Assembly (NCBI GenBank): GCA_014529385.2
Contig: CM043964.1
Location: 102,894,087-102,958,086, forward strand
Source: Adiantum capillus-veneris
Taxonomy: Eukaryota > Streptophyta > Polypodiopsida > Polypodiales > Pteridaceae
Length of the DNA stretch: 64,000 bases
Direction: 5' to 3'
The notes below the pieces were generated by a model, which saw nothing but the letters and a program-made list of their open reading frames with translations, did no database searches and was not told the DNA's origin. Below, in pieces: positions 1 through 10,939 of the stretch. The stretch's first letter is position 1, and each line of letters begins with the position of its first letter. Position numbers and translations under genes: made by a program.

Positions 1-1300
1 TTGGTTGATTGTTGACAAATGTAGGTGTGGTGTTTTGATGCTTCTTGTGAATCAAGCAATATGCCTTTGGCCTTTTGATTCAGGTGGAGTGAGCATCTAC
101 TAGTGCTGCTGCTGAGCATGAATGCTCTAGCAGGCTAGGGGGTGGGCAAATTATGTCAGGAGTTTTTTGGAGCAAGGGATTGCGCATATGTACATACACA
201 TGAAGGGTGCATCAAATAAAGGTTTTCCCATTTTCCATAGCCAGGTGGTTATGTGGGGCCCACATGTGTACAGGTAGGACAGCATGTACATAGTGCATCG
301 ATTTTCACTATCACCAGTACCAGTGTGTTTTTTCTACAATAAGGAGGAGTTTCTAGCGCGTAAAAATTCTCGAGGAAGCTATCCGTGGGCTGACGACATG
401 AGGTGAGCAGGTGCATCAGATGGCATCGAGTGGCGTCAGGAGGCCGAACGGGGTCAATATTTGCACGTGGATGAATACAGACATAACGTGGGTGTTTTCT
501 TGTGAGAGTTATGCATAAAGGTCATCATTAGGACCACTTTTTGGGGCCACTTCACGTGGTTGCAAGATGCATTATTCAAAAAAGCTGAGTGCCAGGTGTG
601 CGGATGATGCAAAAAGGTGACAACTATGCACTGCGAGGTCAGTTTCTGGCCTGTTCGGGGTTCGTTTGAGGTCATCTAAAAGGCCAAGGGTGCCCAAGTG
701 ATAAAGCTAAGTGTGGGAACTGAAAAAACAGAGAGAACACCAAAAAAAACGTGGAGAAGAGAGGAGGAACAGCCGCAGGTGTGTTTTTGCTCATTTTGGA
801 GCTTGTTTTGGTCGTAAACTGCTCATCCGAGGTCGGATTTGAGCACTTTGACATTGTAGACTGGGGTTTTGGGCCGTTCCGGACGCGATGGTGCTATCCA
901 TTTTGCCAAATTCCTCACTCTTTTCCTGCTGTTTTTCTGTGTAAGTTTCTCCTATGAGCGAAGTTTCTGCTCTAGTTTGTGATTGTATCTGGCTTATTTT
1001 ACCCATATTGTGTGAGCTATTTGCCCCATTGGTGTTGGCCCAAGCTCAATTGTATCTAAACATCAGAAATTATCCTCTTTTGAGCTGAGTTTTTTGGGTG
1101 TGTGTGTGTGTGTGTGTGTCTGTGTGGAGTGGGCAAGTGGATAGTCTCTCTCCTCTCACTCCAGAGGTGTGTTCCCTGTCTCGGCCAGGTGTGTTGTCTA
1201 AGCCGAGTGGTGCCCCATAGTGTGTGTGTGTGTATCTTCCCAAGAGTGTGTGTCGGGTTGTTATAGAGGCGCTGTGTGTGTTTTCATCCTGCTCACAACG
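1..1300. other. Unassigned GT-rich DNA left of element B gag
   Basis: I recognise no gene here. The stretch is noncoding in appearance, with TG microsatellites at about 1099-1119 and 1220-1233. Gag homology of element B begins abruptly near 1300, at the point matching roughly residue 130 of the homologous Gag of element A. The first third of B gag, its leader and its 5' LTR are therefore absent here. The stretch could be the right end of another element inserted in B or a deletion junction. It does not resemble the B 3' LTR that starts at 56570. Confidence 0.5.
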
Positions 1301-1302
1301 GC

Positions 1303-1889
1303 CATGAAGATCATCTATACCTTCAAGATCAAAGATAAGGGATCAACATACCTACCAACGTACCTGTTTAGGGATTGTTATAACAACAACTTTATTATGA
1401 TGATTCCTGAGGAGGTAGAACAAATCAAATACCAAGGGTATTCCATAAGGGATTGGATATTGGGACAAGGAATAGAAACAATTCCAAGAGATGAACACCG
1501 TGAGAGATCATCTAAGAGTAATATTAAGAAACCAGAAACCACCTCATCACGCAGAAAATTGGGTGACACTAAGGCCAGTCTAGGGCTACATGAGTCACTA
1601 TTTCCAACAGACTGGTTTGAAGGACTTGGAATAGGACCAACTGCTAGGAGACCTAGAGTTGAACCAAATATACGTGTCAAACCGATTGATTTTCAGAAAT
1701 GGGTCAGAAAATACAGTGGATCAAGGGATCCATACGACCACTTAGCAATCTTTAAATAAGTGCTAAGAGCAGAATGCATATTCGATTTCTATACTCAATT
1801 CGAGGGGTTTGGAATGACATTAGAAGGTAAAGCATTGACATGGTTCCAAAACATTCCACCAAGGTCAATCATGGACTTGAACACATTAG
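1303..1889 (+). pseudogene. Element B gag fragment 1
   Basis: This stretch is homologous to the middle of A Gag. 'MIPEEVEQ' matches A 'ILPEEVER', and 'FQKWVRKYSGSRDPYDH' matches A 'VQKWVNKKYTGSRDPRGH'. A stop at 1757-1759 falls where A reads Arg (V-R-V-I-R-A), and the frame continues to the insertion at 1890 with 'GFGMTLEGKALTWF', the start of the capsid-like retrotransposon gag domain. The N-terminal third is missing. The frame resumes at 3450 after a 1.56-kb insertion. Confidence 0.8.
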
Positions 1890-3449
1890 CTGTCATAATA
1901 ATCAATATCTAATTCTCCTAAATGATTTTCTCATATTAAACTGATCATTTAATGTGGGGAAGGCCAGGGGAGAAAAAGCTAGAATATTGGTTAAGCTAGC
2001 AGACCGGCCACAATAGGGATCCAAAGGAGGGAAAATAGGGATCCAAAGGGGGGGCCATCTACAAAAGAGCCATGTGCAACAATGGGCTAAAAAGACCCTA
2101 AGGTTCAGCCCATTAAGACTTCCAAAATGCTAAGGTTCCAAAATTCAAAGGTTGTGTCCAAAGGTCAACCCTAGGGAAAATTGGATGCTTTGTGTGTGCC
2201 CTAAAAGTCTTTGCACATCCCTACATGGGAGGGGGCCAGCCCTAAAGGTAGGGGATGAGAGAGAAAGCCACACACACACACAGGCTCCCTTTACACAAAG
2301 GGAATGAGGGACACATGTCAGCTCCCTAGGCCAGATGCCCACAAGGTGTGCCCAATTTCTATTGGATGACCCTTGAAGTGGACCAATGAGAATTAAGCTA
2401 GAGTAAATCTAGTTTAATTAATTTAAAAACATTTAATAAAAGAAACCAATGAGAATTAAGTCTCCTAGAAGACTATTGGGTAGTCTCCCAAGGGGTTCAA
2501 TGAGCATTTAGGAACCCCATGTCTTGCCTGATTCCTATTGGCGAGGAGGCAAAGGGGTCCAATGAGAGTTTAGTTTAATTATTTAATTACCTAAAGCTCT
2601 CACAAAAGGGGAAAGGGGGAAACATGTCAAAAGGCTATCACTTATGTTGCTTAATTGTAATTGGCTTGACTTGGGGAGGGCCAATGAGGCTTCAGCAAGA
2701 GGGCTCGCCCAAGAGAGAGAGGGGGCTGATTTTTGCAAGGCATTATCACACACACACTCACACAAGCTCATGGTAAAGAAAGAGAAGACTATCTCTTCCC
2801 AAGCTTTAATGGAGAACTCATCACCTACTCCAAGCTTGTGAGATAGAAGCCTACATCAACACTCTCTTGGCATGTGGATGCAAATCCAACCAAGAGCCAA
2901 GCTTCAATGCATGCTCATCTCCTCTACCAAGCTAAGCTATGCTACATATGAGTGATTATGTGAGGAGATGTACATCTTTCTCGTAAGATACTCCTTCTTC
3001 CTCTCAATCTACTCTCATACCCTGCTAGCTCTCACCATCTTCGAAGGTGTGTGAGGTCTTGGGTCTGAGAACGGGGATAATTCAAGTTGTGTTTGTTAAG
3101 TGTTTTGCTTAGTGCATGAAGTTTCCTTCTTCATTGCACTATCTAGTCTTGAAGGAACACAAAGAATTGTATTGTACAATGTCTCTCTTGATGGGAGAAA
3201 CCATAATACAAAGCCTTTTGGAGGGGGGACCGGCTTCATGAAAATCCGGTCCTCAACTGTTGTCAATAGCTTAATTTCTCTCTCTTTTGAAAGTATTGTC
3301 GATGCTATCTAACTAGGTGTTATGCTTTTTGTTGCTCTCTCCACCCAAGCACTCTTGTAATTCTCATTAGGAATCTATTCTAATGAAATGCCCACTATGT
3401 TCATGCTAATTTACGCTACACATAAGTTATTAGGCCATTAAATGTTACA
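1890..3449. mobile_element. Probable solo LTR inserted in B gag
   Basis: The 1560-bp block begins TGTCATAA and ends TGTTACA, and is bounded by a 5-bp direct repeat TTAGC (1885-1889 and 3450-3454). Its removal with one repeat copy restores B gag reading without a gap. It has no coding capacity, an AT-rich core, and TG...CA ends as expected of an LTR. The flanking match can be extended to 9 bp (ACATTAGCT), so a MULE-like element with a 9-bp TSD and no visible terminal inverted repeats is the alternative. No second copy or internal region is in the window, so its family and orientation are unknown. Confidence 0.7.
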
Positions 3450-3913
3450 TTAGCTCAAGGATTTGTAGCTGCTTGTTCCAAAACAGGGATCAAACACAAT
3501 ACTATAGCTCAAATCTACAGCTTTAAATAGAAACATGTTGAGTCTGTTAGGGATTGTGCAACTTGAATGAAACAATACATTGCCAGATGCCCAGGGCTAG
3601 AGATACCTGTAGAAGGACAGTTAGTATCATTGTTTTTAGAGGGACTGCTAAACAAAGAACTTCATGCTATATTGTATAGAAAGAAGCATAGAACCCTAGA
3701 AGAGAGTGTGATAGATGCTATTGACTGAGGAGACAATTGTGATATTTTCAATGAAGAAGATTTCCCTAAGGATAACTAAAGTGAGAAAACAGCATCCACT
3801 AAACCATCACCAGTGGGCGTAGATACTGCACCACCACTTTCAACCAGACAAGACATGCTCAAAAGGATGAATGAAATGATGAATGATATGGAAAAGGCAC
3901 CTATCATGGGACC
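3450..3913 (+). pseudogene. Element B gag fragment 2 (capsid-like domain)
   Basis: It continues the gag frame as 'GIKHNTIAQIYSFK' followed by 'ESVRDCAT'. These match A 'EIAHNTISQIHKFKQKDRES' and D 'GIPHNTVSQIHRF'. 'CPGLEIPVEGQLVSLFLEGL' aligns with A 'CPVEELSTQSRLMLIFIQGL'. In-frame stops occur after 'SFK', after 'CAT' and in 'IDxGDN', each explicable by one base change. It is cut by element A at 3914 and resumes at 23581. Confidence 0.8.
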
Positions 3914-4509
3914 TGTTGGACGGATATGCCGTGACGGACGTCAGCACAGCGAGAACTCACCTAACATATAATGTCAGCTAAGGACGAAGCTCGACCCGCA
4001 GACACGTGGAAGCAAGCATAAGGTGTCAACCTACACTCAACATATGCTCACCCAAACACCAAATGAAGCTCATCGAAGGAGCTCGCACAACCAGACCGTA
4101 TGCGCGCAATGTGGGTATCGGCGCGTAGCTCTCGTCGGGGGCAACACGCTGCACTTCTCAACACTGGATTCCGACCACCGGTGCACACATATCGTCAAGA
4201 TGAAGCTCACACTCTCTCTCGTATACAGTACGCTCACTCACAGACTTCAAAACTTGTTTTAAAAATGACAAAAGGTCTTTTCATTAAGGTCAAAAAGTGG
4301 TATATATACCTTACAATTCTCGAACCCTAAAGTTCCAAAATCAACGATCTACTCAATCTAACTATCAAAACTGGGATACAATCTGGAAACTTCTGTAAGT
4401 CCCAATATTTACAAGGTGAAAAATCAAGTTTTCCTCAATGAATGAATAATTACAAAAATAATAATCTTTCGAGTAGTTAGTTGCCGTGGGGTGTGTCCAG
4501 CTTCTAACA
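3914..4509 (-). repeat. Element A 3' LTR (internally deleted)
   Basis: 596 bp with TG...CA ends, nearly identical to 22665-23580. It lacks about 320 bp present in the 5' copy between 'aacctacactc' and 'tatgctcaccc' (about 22798-23110). A TATA-like GTATATATAC lies at 4300-4309 and corresponds to 23371-23380 in the other copy. Short ORFs here recur in the other LTR and are not genes. Confidence 0.92.
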
Positions 4510-4524
4510 CTCCCCCCCCTCCTT
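4510..4524 (-). promoter_or_regulatory. Element A polypurine tract
   Basis: Read on the minus strand this is AAGGAGGGGGGGGAG directly against the LTR start TGTTAGAAGC. This is the position and composition of the plus-strand primer of reverse transcription. Confidence 0.88.
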
Positions 4525-4562
4525 GCTCATGTCATCCGCGACATGGCCGTTGATCCGCTTCT

Positions 4563-7500
4563 TCATCGTATCGTTTCTCGCATCTTGATCAATGATTCGT
4601 ATCTTGCATGTAGATTCATAATTGTAGGGCCAAAAATATCTGTATTTAGAGTGAAGAAGCCTGTGTAGAACGCTTCTTCAAAAGCCTGGAGGTGATAGGA
4701 TGGTAGAAACATTATCCTTTGATACAACGTATGTATCACCTCCTTGGAAGGCTGACCAGACAGATCATAAGCGCATCGGTAAGTATCCTGGAAGAAAAAG
4801 ATGCTGTCGATCACCCGGCCTGGCTTGAAAGTCTCAGATACTGCTGAGAGGGTTTTGCAGATTTTCTTCATCATGATGCATGTAAGGTTAGGTGAGCGCC
4901 CGTTAGGGTTTGAGAAACCTCTTAGAAAAACCCTCTTAGTAGTATTTGAGACTTTCAAGCCTCTTAACAACTTGATGGCGCCCATTAGGGTTTTTACCAT
5001 GTATTGGACACTTATTCTCTCACCTGCCTTCAAGCCCGGCAGCTTAGGGTAATTTAGCCAAGTGGGTTGGCTGCTTTGCAAGATTTCCTGCGCTTTCCAC
5101 GTCCTGATCCTTGGTAGAGGACAAAAGCTGAGGTTGTCTCTGATGGTTTTCTGTGCCTCTACCAAGTGGATTAGGTATTGTGGGTACTTTGTGAGCCAGG
5201 CCTTCCTCCACTTTGGTTGAGAATCAACAATTAGCCTTACCCCTTCTAGTTGTGAGGTATCTGCATTGTAAAGTGGTACAGTCGGCTCTTCTCTTATCCG
5301 CTTGTTGATGGTGGATGCCTCATATTTCAGCAATGGATATGGGAGAGAGGGTTGAAGCCACTCGCGCCTGAGGTTGCTCGGGTCGATCTTCTGAATGGTC
5401 ATAGACTTGAAAACCCTCTGCTCCCACTCCAAGGCTTCCTTTGTTGTATCTCTGAGCTCCACCTCTATTGCTTTACGCAATTTTTCTTCCTCCTCCTGTG
5501 TTAGATCCTGTGGCTCTTGAGAGGATCCTTCTAGGATTTCCTCTTGCATAGGCGTGTCCACCGGATGTGTCACATTTTCTAAGTCAATGCCCTCATTGGT
5601 TGTTGGCCCTGTGCTCTCTTGCTCTCCTGCTTGCTGTCCTTTCAACTCCTAAATTTGCCTCAGGAGTTTTTTCTTTTCCATTTCCACTTCTTCGCCCATA
5701 TTCACGAGGAGGTCATTTAATTCGACGTTTATTCTCTCCGCCTCATCGAGCTTTCTTTTCATACTTTCTACTTCCTCTTGCAGGGCTTTTTGGCCTTCTT
5801 CCATTCTTGTTTGCATGACGATAGACCCTTCTGCCATCATCAATCTCTTCTTTTTCTCTAGAGTCAGCTCCTTCTGAAGTTCTTGCATCTGTTCTTCATA
5901 TAGTTGACTCTCCGTAGTGATTTGAGGCGTGCTAGTAGCTCTGACTCTTGCAGGTGATGCTCGTAGCCTCTGGATGGTCTGATCTTTTACTTTGAGTTGG
6001 TCCTTGAGCTCAAGGACCTCATCCTGGCTTGCTTCTTGATCTATCTCCGCCTTTTCTTTGGCGTTTCTCATGGCTTCTACTTCTTTAAATTCTTCTGCTA
6101 GCTGTAGGGTCGGGTTATCTCTTTCCTTCTCGACATCTAGCAGTGATTTGCTGAGCTGCCTGACGTGCTTCTTCAACTGCTTGCATTCTTTTTGCTGCTG
6201 CTTGATTTGCCTACTCCATTGCCTGGCATTTTTGCAGTGCCCTTGCTAGGCTAGCCTGTAGCTCAACTTCCCTTTCCTTCTGCCTTTGGCTTTGTCCTTG
6301 TAGAGTGTCTACTTCCATCTTAATCTTCACCTCATTGGCCTTGAGAGTTGCCATCTTTATTTTTGAAGCCATGAATTGTGCTCTCAACCCGGTTAGCTTT
6401 GTCATCACCACGTCCCAGTCGTTGGAGGGAGGGTGAAGGTCCACTGTATCTGTGGCAATTTCTTTGCATTCCACTAGCCTGATGCCTTGCATTTGTTCTT
6501 TAGGCCCTGTGCTTGCCAAGTCGAATGCGACTATGCCGGCTTCTTCCTTCGTGTATCCTGCAGCTAGCAGGTCCAAAAAGTTGTGATAAGAATCTTCTAA
6601 CTCTTTTTGCTCACTTCGAGGCTTAGCCTCTTCCTTTGGCTTTGGCTCCTGACTCTGCTCTTGCTGGGCCTCTTTCCATTCTTCTGGTTTGTCTTCAGCC
6701 TCCTTATCTTCTTGTGGAGGGCTGCTAGGAGGTGGTGAGGGCTGTCGGCTGGGTTTAGGGCTGGCCGGTAGAGATGTAGGCTTGCCCTTTAAATCCCTGT
6801 CTGCTTTAGTTTTTCTTTCTCTTTCTTGGCTCTCTTTCTCATCTAGCAGTTTCTGTCGTATTTGCTGTACTTCCTCCTCTGTGAAAGGGACATGCGGTAT
6901 ATTCTCTGATGCGGCATCACGGATCTCAAAATTCTTGATATAGTCCTCGAATTTGTCCCTTTGCACTCTTCGGGATGATCCCGACATTGACTCTAGAGAT
7001 GGCTTCCAGAGTTCACTTAAATCACCCTTGAGGGCTCTCTCTGCTCGGAAGCTCTCTATCAGCCTCTCTAATCTTGCCTCTTTTTGTGACCTTGTTTCTT
7101 TGGCAGGCACTTGGGAAAATTACTTCTTTCATTTATTTTGCTCTGACTGCTCCTCTTGAACCGGTTCTAGCCGTCTTTTCAGTCTTGTAGCCACCCTTGG
7201 TGCTCTTTGGGGCTCGTCTTCCTTGTCCTCTTTTAGCCTCAGCCAGTCATTCTGAGACGGGGGTTTGGGCCACCTTCCTTTGGCATGTAGTGTCCCATAA
7301 ATCACCTTAGTGATTAGTTCTCCTATCACAATATAGGTTGGCTTCTTCTTACCCATCTTTACGAGGTTGTCACGTATATACGCCGCATAATTGATTATCT
7401 TTGGGGTGCCCTTCATCATTGCCCAAGTGAATATCGTGCCAATTGCACCTGGTGGCATTCTATACTTTTGTGGCCTCTTCGTACACATGTGAAAGTATTG

Positions 7501-8108
7501 GTTGTATAACTAGCTCATGATTGCCACTCTTGGGTTGGCAATATCTTCAAAGGTGTAATTCCCTTTCTTCTCATTCTACACCTTGACCTCATCCCTTCTT
7601 TTAGTTACACTATCCCCCTCGTTGGAGAGGTCTAGTGCATCTGCTACAACCTGCTCAATGATGATTATTTCTATTTCTGGCTTGCCTTGTAGATCTGTTA
7701 CTTTGGCCACTCTATCCTCTTTGATGGTTGTCACAAACTCCCAGACTCTCTTTATGTCCACCCCTGCCGGTATTGCTTCAAAGTAGTTGTGGAGATCAAT
7801 CTTCTCCATGTACCCGGCCATCTTGCTTCTTACAAACTCATTGCATTCTCGCGGCAGCATTCGTAGCTCGATGACATTGCCTTCAGTGTCTTTGAACACT
7901 CCTTGGTAGATCTTTAGGTCGTTGGACTCTAGCAGATCTTCTTATATCCATGTGCTGGTGGGCTTTAGTGTTCCTTCTGGAATGATGAAGGGTTCCACTT
8001 CTTCCAGGTAATCCTTGATGGTCATTCTTTTCTTCTTTGCCGGTGACTTCGCGGCGGGCTGCAATAGATCCTGTTGCACTCAGTAGTCCGAAGTCAGCGT
8101 TTTTTCCA
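4563..8108 (-). pseudogene. Element A tail ORF (unknown function, coiled coil)
   Basis: A long coding region lies between integrase/PR2 and the polypurine tract, where Athila-type elements carry an env-like ORF. It now has one frameshift (about 6176-6211) and several stops, for example CAG to TAG at 5646-5648. Parts in order: an N-terminal globular region (about 8030-7130, 'ELRMLPRECNEF', 'GVDIKRVWEFVTTIKED'); a K/E/P-rich linker with a proline run (7110-6600); a heptad-rich coiled coil (about 6450-5660); and a C-terminal region (5645-4563, 'QPTWLNYPKLPGL', 'YMVKTLMGAIKLL', 'AFEEAFYTGFF'). N- and C-terminal regions are clearly homologous to the element B tail ORF, so it was once a maintained protein. 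I see no signal peptide or membrane segment, which argues against a classical envelope. Function is unknown. Confidence 0.8.
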
Positions 8109-8229
8109 TACTAGCGCGAAACTGAGTTTTACTTATCCAAATGACTTGAAAATTGAAAATAAAGCTTAAAAGGAACTTGTGAAGTTGTGCATGTGCTCAC
8201 AGTGCAAATTTGGCCAAAATTTTCCATTT

Positions 8230-9107
8230 AGACATCCTACGCGTAGGATGTCTTTTTCATCAGAATTGGTTCATACTTGGCAGGCTGGTAGTGCATGGCT
8301 CATGGAACATAGCTATATGCTTGGATTTGGGTTTGGATATCAAAAAGTGGATTTTTGGGCTGTTTCAGGATTTAGGTCACAAATTGGGTAGAAAGTCCAT
8401 CACAGGTAACAATTGATGTCCAAATGGGTTGAAAATTGGTATATGGGCTCATTGCACCATGGTATTGGCTCTCATGATGTCACTCTTTGCATAGAAGGCC
8501 TAAATTATGCTGGAGACATCCTACGCGTAGGATGTCTTTTTCATCAAAATGACATGAAATTTGTTTTGTGGGTAGTCCTTGGCCTATGGAACATGGCTAT
8601 GCTCTTGGATTTGGATTTGGACAAGGATTGATGCTTGTAAGGGCCTGTGGGGTGTTTTTGGGCTTCAAAAGTGTATCTTGAAGGTGTTGGGGGTCAAAAA
8701 TGATTAGAATGGCTTCAAAATGGATATATGAGCTCTTGGTGATGAGGAGATTGGATCTGGAATGAACAAACATCCTCTGCAGGCCAAAAATGTCAAATAG
8801 ACATCCTACGCGTAGGATGTCTTTTTCACCACTTTTTGCTTCTGACCACACAGATTGGTTGGTGATGTGTTGGTGAATGTGTTGTGCAAGTTTCATGTGA
8901 TTTGGACAAGATTTGGTAGGTCTATGGCCCATTATTGCCTCTATGCCCTAACTTTGCGTTTTTTCATGCATATGAGGTCAATTTTGGTCCAAATGTGATG
9001 AGACTTGGTGGATAGCATGTGAAGGTTATTCAAAAAATGTGTATGATGAAAAATGTTGGAGTTTGTGCCCAGAAGTGTCCTTGAGACATCTTACGCGTAG
9101 GGTGTCT
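8230..9107. repeat. Palindrome array, element A 3' spacer
   Basis: Four 24-nt palindromes sit at 8230-8253, 8514-8537, 8799-8822 and 9084-9107, at intervals of 284, 285 and 285 bp. The first three are perfect: AGACATCCTACG followed by its reverse complement. The fourth has two changes. Sequence between them is a diverged tandem repeat: downstream of copies 1 and 2 comes 'tttcatca', then 'tggaacat', then 'cttggatttg'. The palindrome is the best-preserved part of each unit. The array lies between the start of the tail ORF (8108) and the PR2 end. Confidence 0.93.
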
Positions 9108-10670
9108 CCTGATGATTTTTTCATGGATGGTGCTCCTAGTGCCTGCCCTTCGTCTCCGTGAGTCCCTTTTGAGCCTAATTTCAACAAAAAAGTCAAATGG
9201 ATAGAGAATAACTCCTTGTGTGGACTTCAGAGTCTCCAAGCCGTTTTTTGACTTTTGGAGTGCTTTTTGGTGATGAAATTTCTTGATGTTGGTCTCCATA
9301 GCTTCCCGACCCCTTGGGGATCCTTGCCATATGGTTTTTGTCGTCTTTGGCTTCACCGGAGCTTCATTTGGCAATTTGTCGCTCTAGAAGCACCCATGGT
9401 TGCGTTTACATACCTTCGATGATTTGTGGTGGTCTACCACCATAGGACTTGGTTGTTGATGGTCTAGGAAAGCCGCTCGTGAAGTTTGGTGGCAAACGGG
9501 CTTGCGGTTTGGCCGCAAGAGCAATTTGACGCTTTGTGTGTCTGATGCCGTTTTTGAAGTTTAGTGCTGCTTCGGGTCACTTTTTGGTCATGCGGGTCTC
9601 ATAGTCTTGTCGAGCATGTCGAGATGCTCCTACCCATGAATTTTGGTAGCATTTGGTCGCCGTTTCGCGGATTTCCCATTTGGTGGCCTCTTGCGGGTTT
9701 CTAGGAATTAGGGTTTTTCCCGATGGTTTTCTACTGCCTTTGGACATCCAGGATTGGTCTCCTAGGCTAGGGTAAGCTGCCGATGAAGTCTTGTTGCTTT
9801 TGGGTTAGCCATTAGGCCGCCGCCTCTATTTGTAGGTCTCTACCGCCCGCTTTGTGTGTGACCCCTACGTTGGTTTTCGCGATAAAACGACAAACATGCG
9901 CGAAAAGCTCAAGGTGGTGAGCCTACCTCTCATGTCTGGAGCTTGTCAAGTAGTCGTGCGCGTAGTAGAAGCTGCTGGAAGGTCGGTCCGCTCTAGGTGG
10001 CAGAAGCTCTCTGCACAGTCAATAGTGAGAATGAGCTAAAAATAAGGTGAAATAATGGAGGTTCCCGAACCACTTTTCATGAAATTTGACATGTGCTCCT
10101 ATCTTCTTGCGAGATGCGGTTTAGGCTCAAAAATTTCTTGATCTGGACTCCATTTGCTCTGTTTACCAGAAATTTGGCATTTCGGTCAAAACTTGGCCAA
10201 AACACGCTTTCCGCTCTAGTCTCATAATTGCACCCCCACTATACCATAGGTTGTCCTATAGTCAATGATCATCCCTATATTTATTTTTTCATTACGACCG
10301 TTTTTCACCTGCTTTTTGTATTTTTGAAGTTTTTCTGCCAAAAATTAGCAAAATTAAAAGGAAAATAGAAAATCAAACCCAGAAAATCCCCAAAAATCAT
10401 AATAAATCACAAACATCACCGCAAAACATTATATACACTCACATGCAATTTTTATGGCCGGATTTCTCTGTTTTACCACTATTTTGCCCGAAAAATGGCT
10501 ATTTCTACTTCTATACACACACCTAGGGGCTTGATTTGGCGTTTGGCCCCATATACATATAGATACATGTTGTATCATATGTACTTGTGTTACTCCAAAA
10601 TATTTTGCAATCAAACAACAACCCTTAAAATAGTCAAAAATCATGCCCGTTTTGGCTCTTTTTGCTATTG
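9108..10670. other. Element A spacer, no gene seen
   Basis: About 1.5 kb between the palindrome array and the end of the PR2 polyprotein. I find no homology to the coding parts of B, C or D, and the short ORFs do not match across elements. The PR2-proximal part (about 10000-10900) resembles the right end of the window (63700-64000) in inverse orientation, so it is a conserved noncoding part of the A/D family. Confidence 0.6.
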
Positions 10671-10688
10671 GTTCCGCATTTGAGAATG

Positions 10689-10702
10689 CCTCCCCCCCTC
10701 CT
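10689..10702 (-). other. Purine-rich block at the end of PR2 region (A)
   Basis: On the minus strand it reads AGGAGGGGGGGAGG followed by CATTCT. Near-identical sequence is in D (63793-63806) and a weaker one in B (49685-49698, AGGAGGGGTGGAAG). It looks like a polypurine tract, but it also lies at the C-terminus of the PR2 reading frame, where the three elements encode similar residues (TPARRGG in A, TPNRRGG in D). It may be an internal polypurine tract or simply coding sequence. Confidence 0.6.
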
Positions 10703-10939
10703 AGCCGGAGTCCTCCCGGACGACAAGGTATCGCCTCGGAGTATGTGCCGTGCATAGGTTGAAAAATTTGTGCTAATGCTTGGCCGATTAATTTGGCCCT
10801 ATTTTATGCATACTCGGTCAATGCATGGAAAAATTAATGTTGTGCAAGAGAAGGGAATAAGCAAGATGCTAATGGTCATTCACCGTCGAGGTTTCCTGTT
10901 TTCTTTGCAAGTAACAGCTGTAACTCTACTGCTCTCTGT

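Noticed and set aside
751-1006. Short ORFs in 672-1006 as genes
   Set aside because: Both strands give similar short ORFs, with no motif, repeat or homologue in the window.
1891-3446. MULE-type transposon with 9-bp TSD instead of a solo LTR
   Set aside because: ACATTAGCT is repeated on both sides, but there are no terminal inverted repeats. TG...CA ends with a 5-bp TSD fit a solo LTR better. Kept as an alternative in the entry.
4023-4330. Small ORFs 4023-4330 and 23115-23401 as genes
   Set aside because: They are the same sequence in the two LTRs of element A.
4563-8108. Tail ORF as a retroviral envelope gene
   Set aside because: Position fits, but I see no signal peptide, transmembrane helix or cleavage motif. 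The long coiled coil and charged linker suggest a soluble protein.
8230-9107. Regularly spaced identical repeats as a CRISPR array
   Set aside because: Spacing is 284 bp, intervening DNA is itself a diverged repeat, there are no cas genes, and the context is a plant retrotransposon.
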